From contig JAOXYB010025502.1 in assembly GCA_028565635.1 (NCBI GenBank), forward strand, positions 1 through 15,973: a stretch of DNA of 15,973 bases. The letters run 5' to 3'. The notes under the pieces are model-generated. The model had not been told where the DNA came from, searched no databases, and was given only the letters and a program-made list of their open reading frames with translations. The translations under genes were made by a program, and so were the position numbers. This DNA comes from Phoronis ovalis. Lineage: Eukaryota > Phoronida > Phoronidae. Below are positions 14,926 through 15,973 of the stretch, piece by piece (position 1 is the stretch's first letter; every line of letters begins with the position of its first letter).

Positions 14926-15584
14926 GTTGGGGAACTATAAACAGAAGGCCACCAACACTTTTTCTTTTCTGCAAACAAAAGAATACAGTATTTTCCCTAT
15001 TCCACTGACCTTATACACTCATTGCCTAGTCAGATAGATGTGATACGGGAGCCCTGCTGTAGATGAGTTCGACATTACCCCCGATAGTAAATCATTAGAG
15101 TAGCTCATTAAGACAATAAATACGGAAATACGACCTCATATCTAGCATAGACAGTACTAGTCGCAGAGCTGCTAACGATCTCAAGCTATTCTCAAGCGGC
15201 CGATTCATCTAAAATTTGCCCTATTATAGCGATAATAGCAGCAGCGAAGTGAACTCTTGCATAACGTGTATGTGTATTACAGTCTGACGTAACCTACATA
15301 CCTTACAATTATAAATCCGTCTAGTCTGATGAATAATCATATTTTGGTGCCGGCAATAATTGTTCGAATTGAAATGTATTCAAACGTTTACAGTTTGTCG
15401 CCACAAATGTTGAGATTGTTTTAATGCTTTTTCTGCACACATATATAAAGTAAAAGAACAAAATAAAAGCTAATTTTCTGCGAATCAAATAAACCCAGCA
15501 GTCGAAACCATATCTGACAAATATCATGTGTTGTTGCATCAGCAGCGCTCGTGGATCGTAATTATAAAGTCGCGATGTCATTAA
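14926..15584. other. Upstream region of the UNC5C-like gene
   Basis: No gene was recognised. It should contain the minus-strand promoter and 5' untranslated sequence, but I see no definite TATA box or initiator. An 86-codon minus-strand open frame at 15321-15581 has no recognisable features. Confidence 0.5.
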
Positions 15585-15973
15585 CTTCAGAATCTCCTAG
15601 ATCACCCCTACCTGGGAGTCACACTAAACAGTAGACTCTCATGGTGTACCCACGTCCACTCTGTCAGCTGCAAGGCCACTGGTGTTCTCTCCTTCTTGGA
15701 AAGAAATCTTACCAAAAGCCTCGCCCCTCAAGGCGAAACTTTACAACACCATGGTACGCCCCATTCTCGAGTACGGTTGCGTTGTGTGGGATCCCCCACA
15801 CGTATCGTGCTCAAACAAACTCGAACGTGTCCAGAGGAAGGCGGCCCGCGTGGTGACGGCATAAAGCACAACCCGAATGCCGCCACTCACGCCAGCGTCA
15901 GTGCCATGCTGGACGAGCTGGGCTGGGACAGCCTTAAGACCAGGCGTACCCTTAATAGGATGGTGTTCTTCCA
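15585..15973 (+). pseudogene. Frameshifted non-LTR retrotransposon reverse-transcriptase remnant, cut by window edge
   Basis: Three successive frames carry adjoining pieces of one C-terminal reverse-transcriptase region, as in Jockey-like (LINE) elements. The first is YLGVTLNSRLSW with FLERNLTK (from 15609). The second is KAKLYNTMVRPILEYG with VWDPP and ERVQRKAARVVT (about 15728-15860). The third is ASVSAMLDELGWDSLKTRR to the window edge. At least two frameshifts and a TAA break it. It is visibly more GC-rich than its surroundings. The catalytic core would lie upstream and is absent, so this copy is 5'-truncated, as LINE copies usually are. Confidence 0.85.

Overview
This is an AT-rich nuclear genomic window from an animal, most likely a marine invertebrate. 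The coding sequence is split into short exons with GT-AG introns. One gene combines ZU5, UPA and death domains, a combination known from metazoans. The introns are full of short inverted-repeat elements, and a decayed non-LTR retrotransposon sits at the right edge. I cannot place the species. There is no sign of bacterial organisation.

Layout. At 232-534 lies a decayed copy, with its intronic flank, of part of exon 2 of the gene on the right. At 1343-1922 is a 580-bp foldback element. A plus-strand gene runs from 2007 to 9142 in six exons that join in frame to a 242-residue protein. Its last exon is a clear KIX domain like that of CBP/p300; its first 146 residues resemble nothing I recognise. 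Its introns hold an inverted-repeat element (2299-2657) with a related copy (about 5915-6100), a nearly perfect palindromic MITE (6775-7015), a second element with terminal inverted repeats (7132-7590), and a repeat near 8545-8670. A poly(A) signal follows 47 bp after the stop.

Converging on it, a minus-strand gene runs from 14925 down to 10278, also in six exons, giving 623 residues: signal peptide, short Asn/Thr-rich ectodomain, one membrane helix, ZU5, UPA and death domain. This is an UNC5C-like (UNC5CL/ZUD-type) receptor without the Ig and thrombospondin repeats of true netrin receptors. Its ZU5 domain ends in an HFT tripeptide where PIDD-type proteins have the self-cleaving HFS, and its ectodomain carries an RYRR furin-type site. 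Its first intron is largely made of fragments of two repeats that also occur in the KIX gene. From 15585 to the right edge is a frameshifted reverse-transcriptase remnant.

The two genes are convergent neighbours; nothing in the sequence shows that they work together. The receptor would act at a membrane and signal through its death domain. The KIX protein would be expected to bind transcription-factor activation helices. Exon models rest on splice consensus, phase agreement and domain continuity, and no transcript evidence was available.
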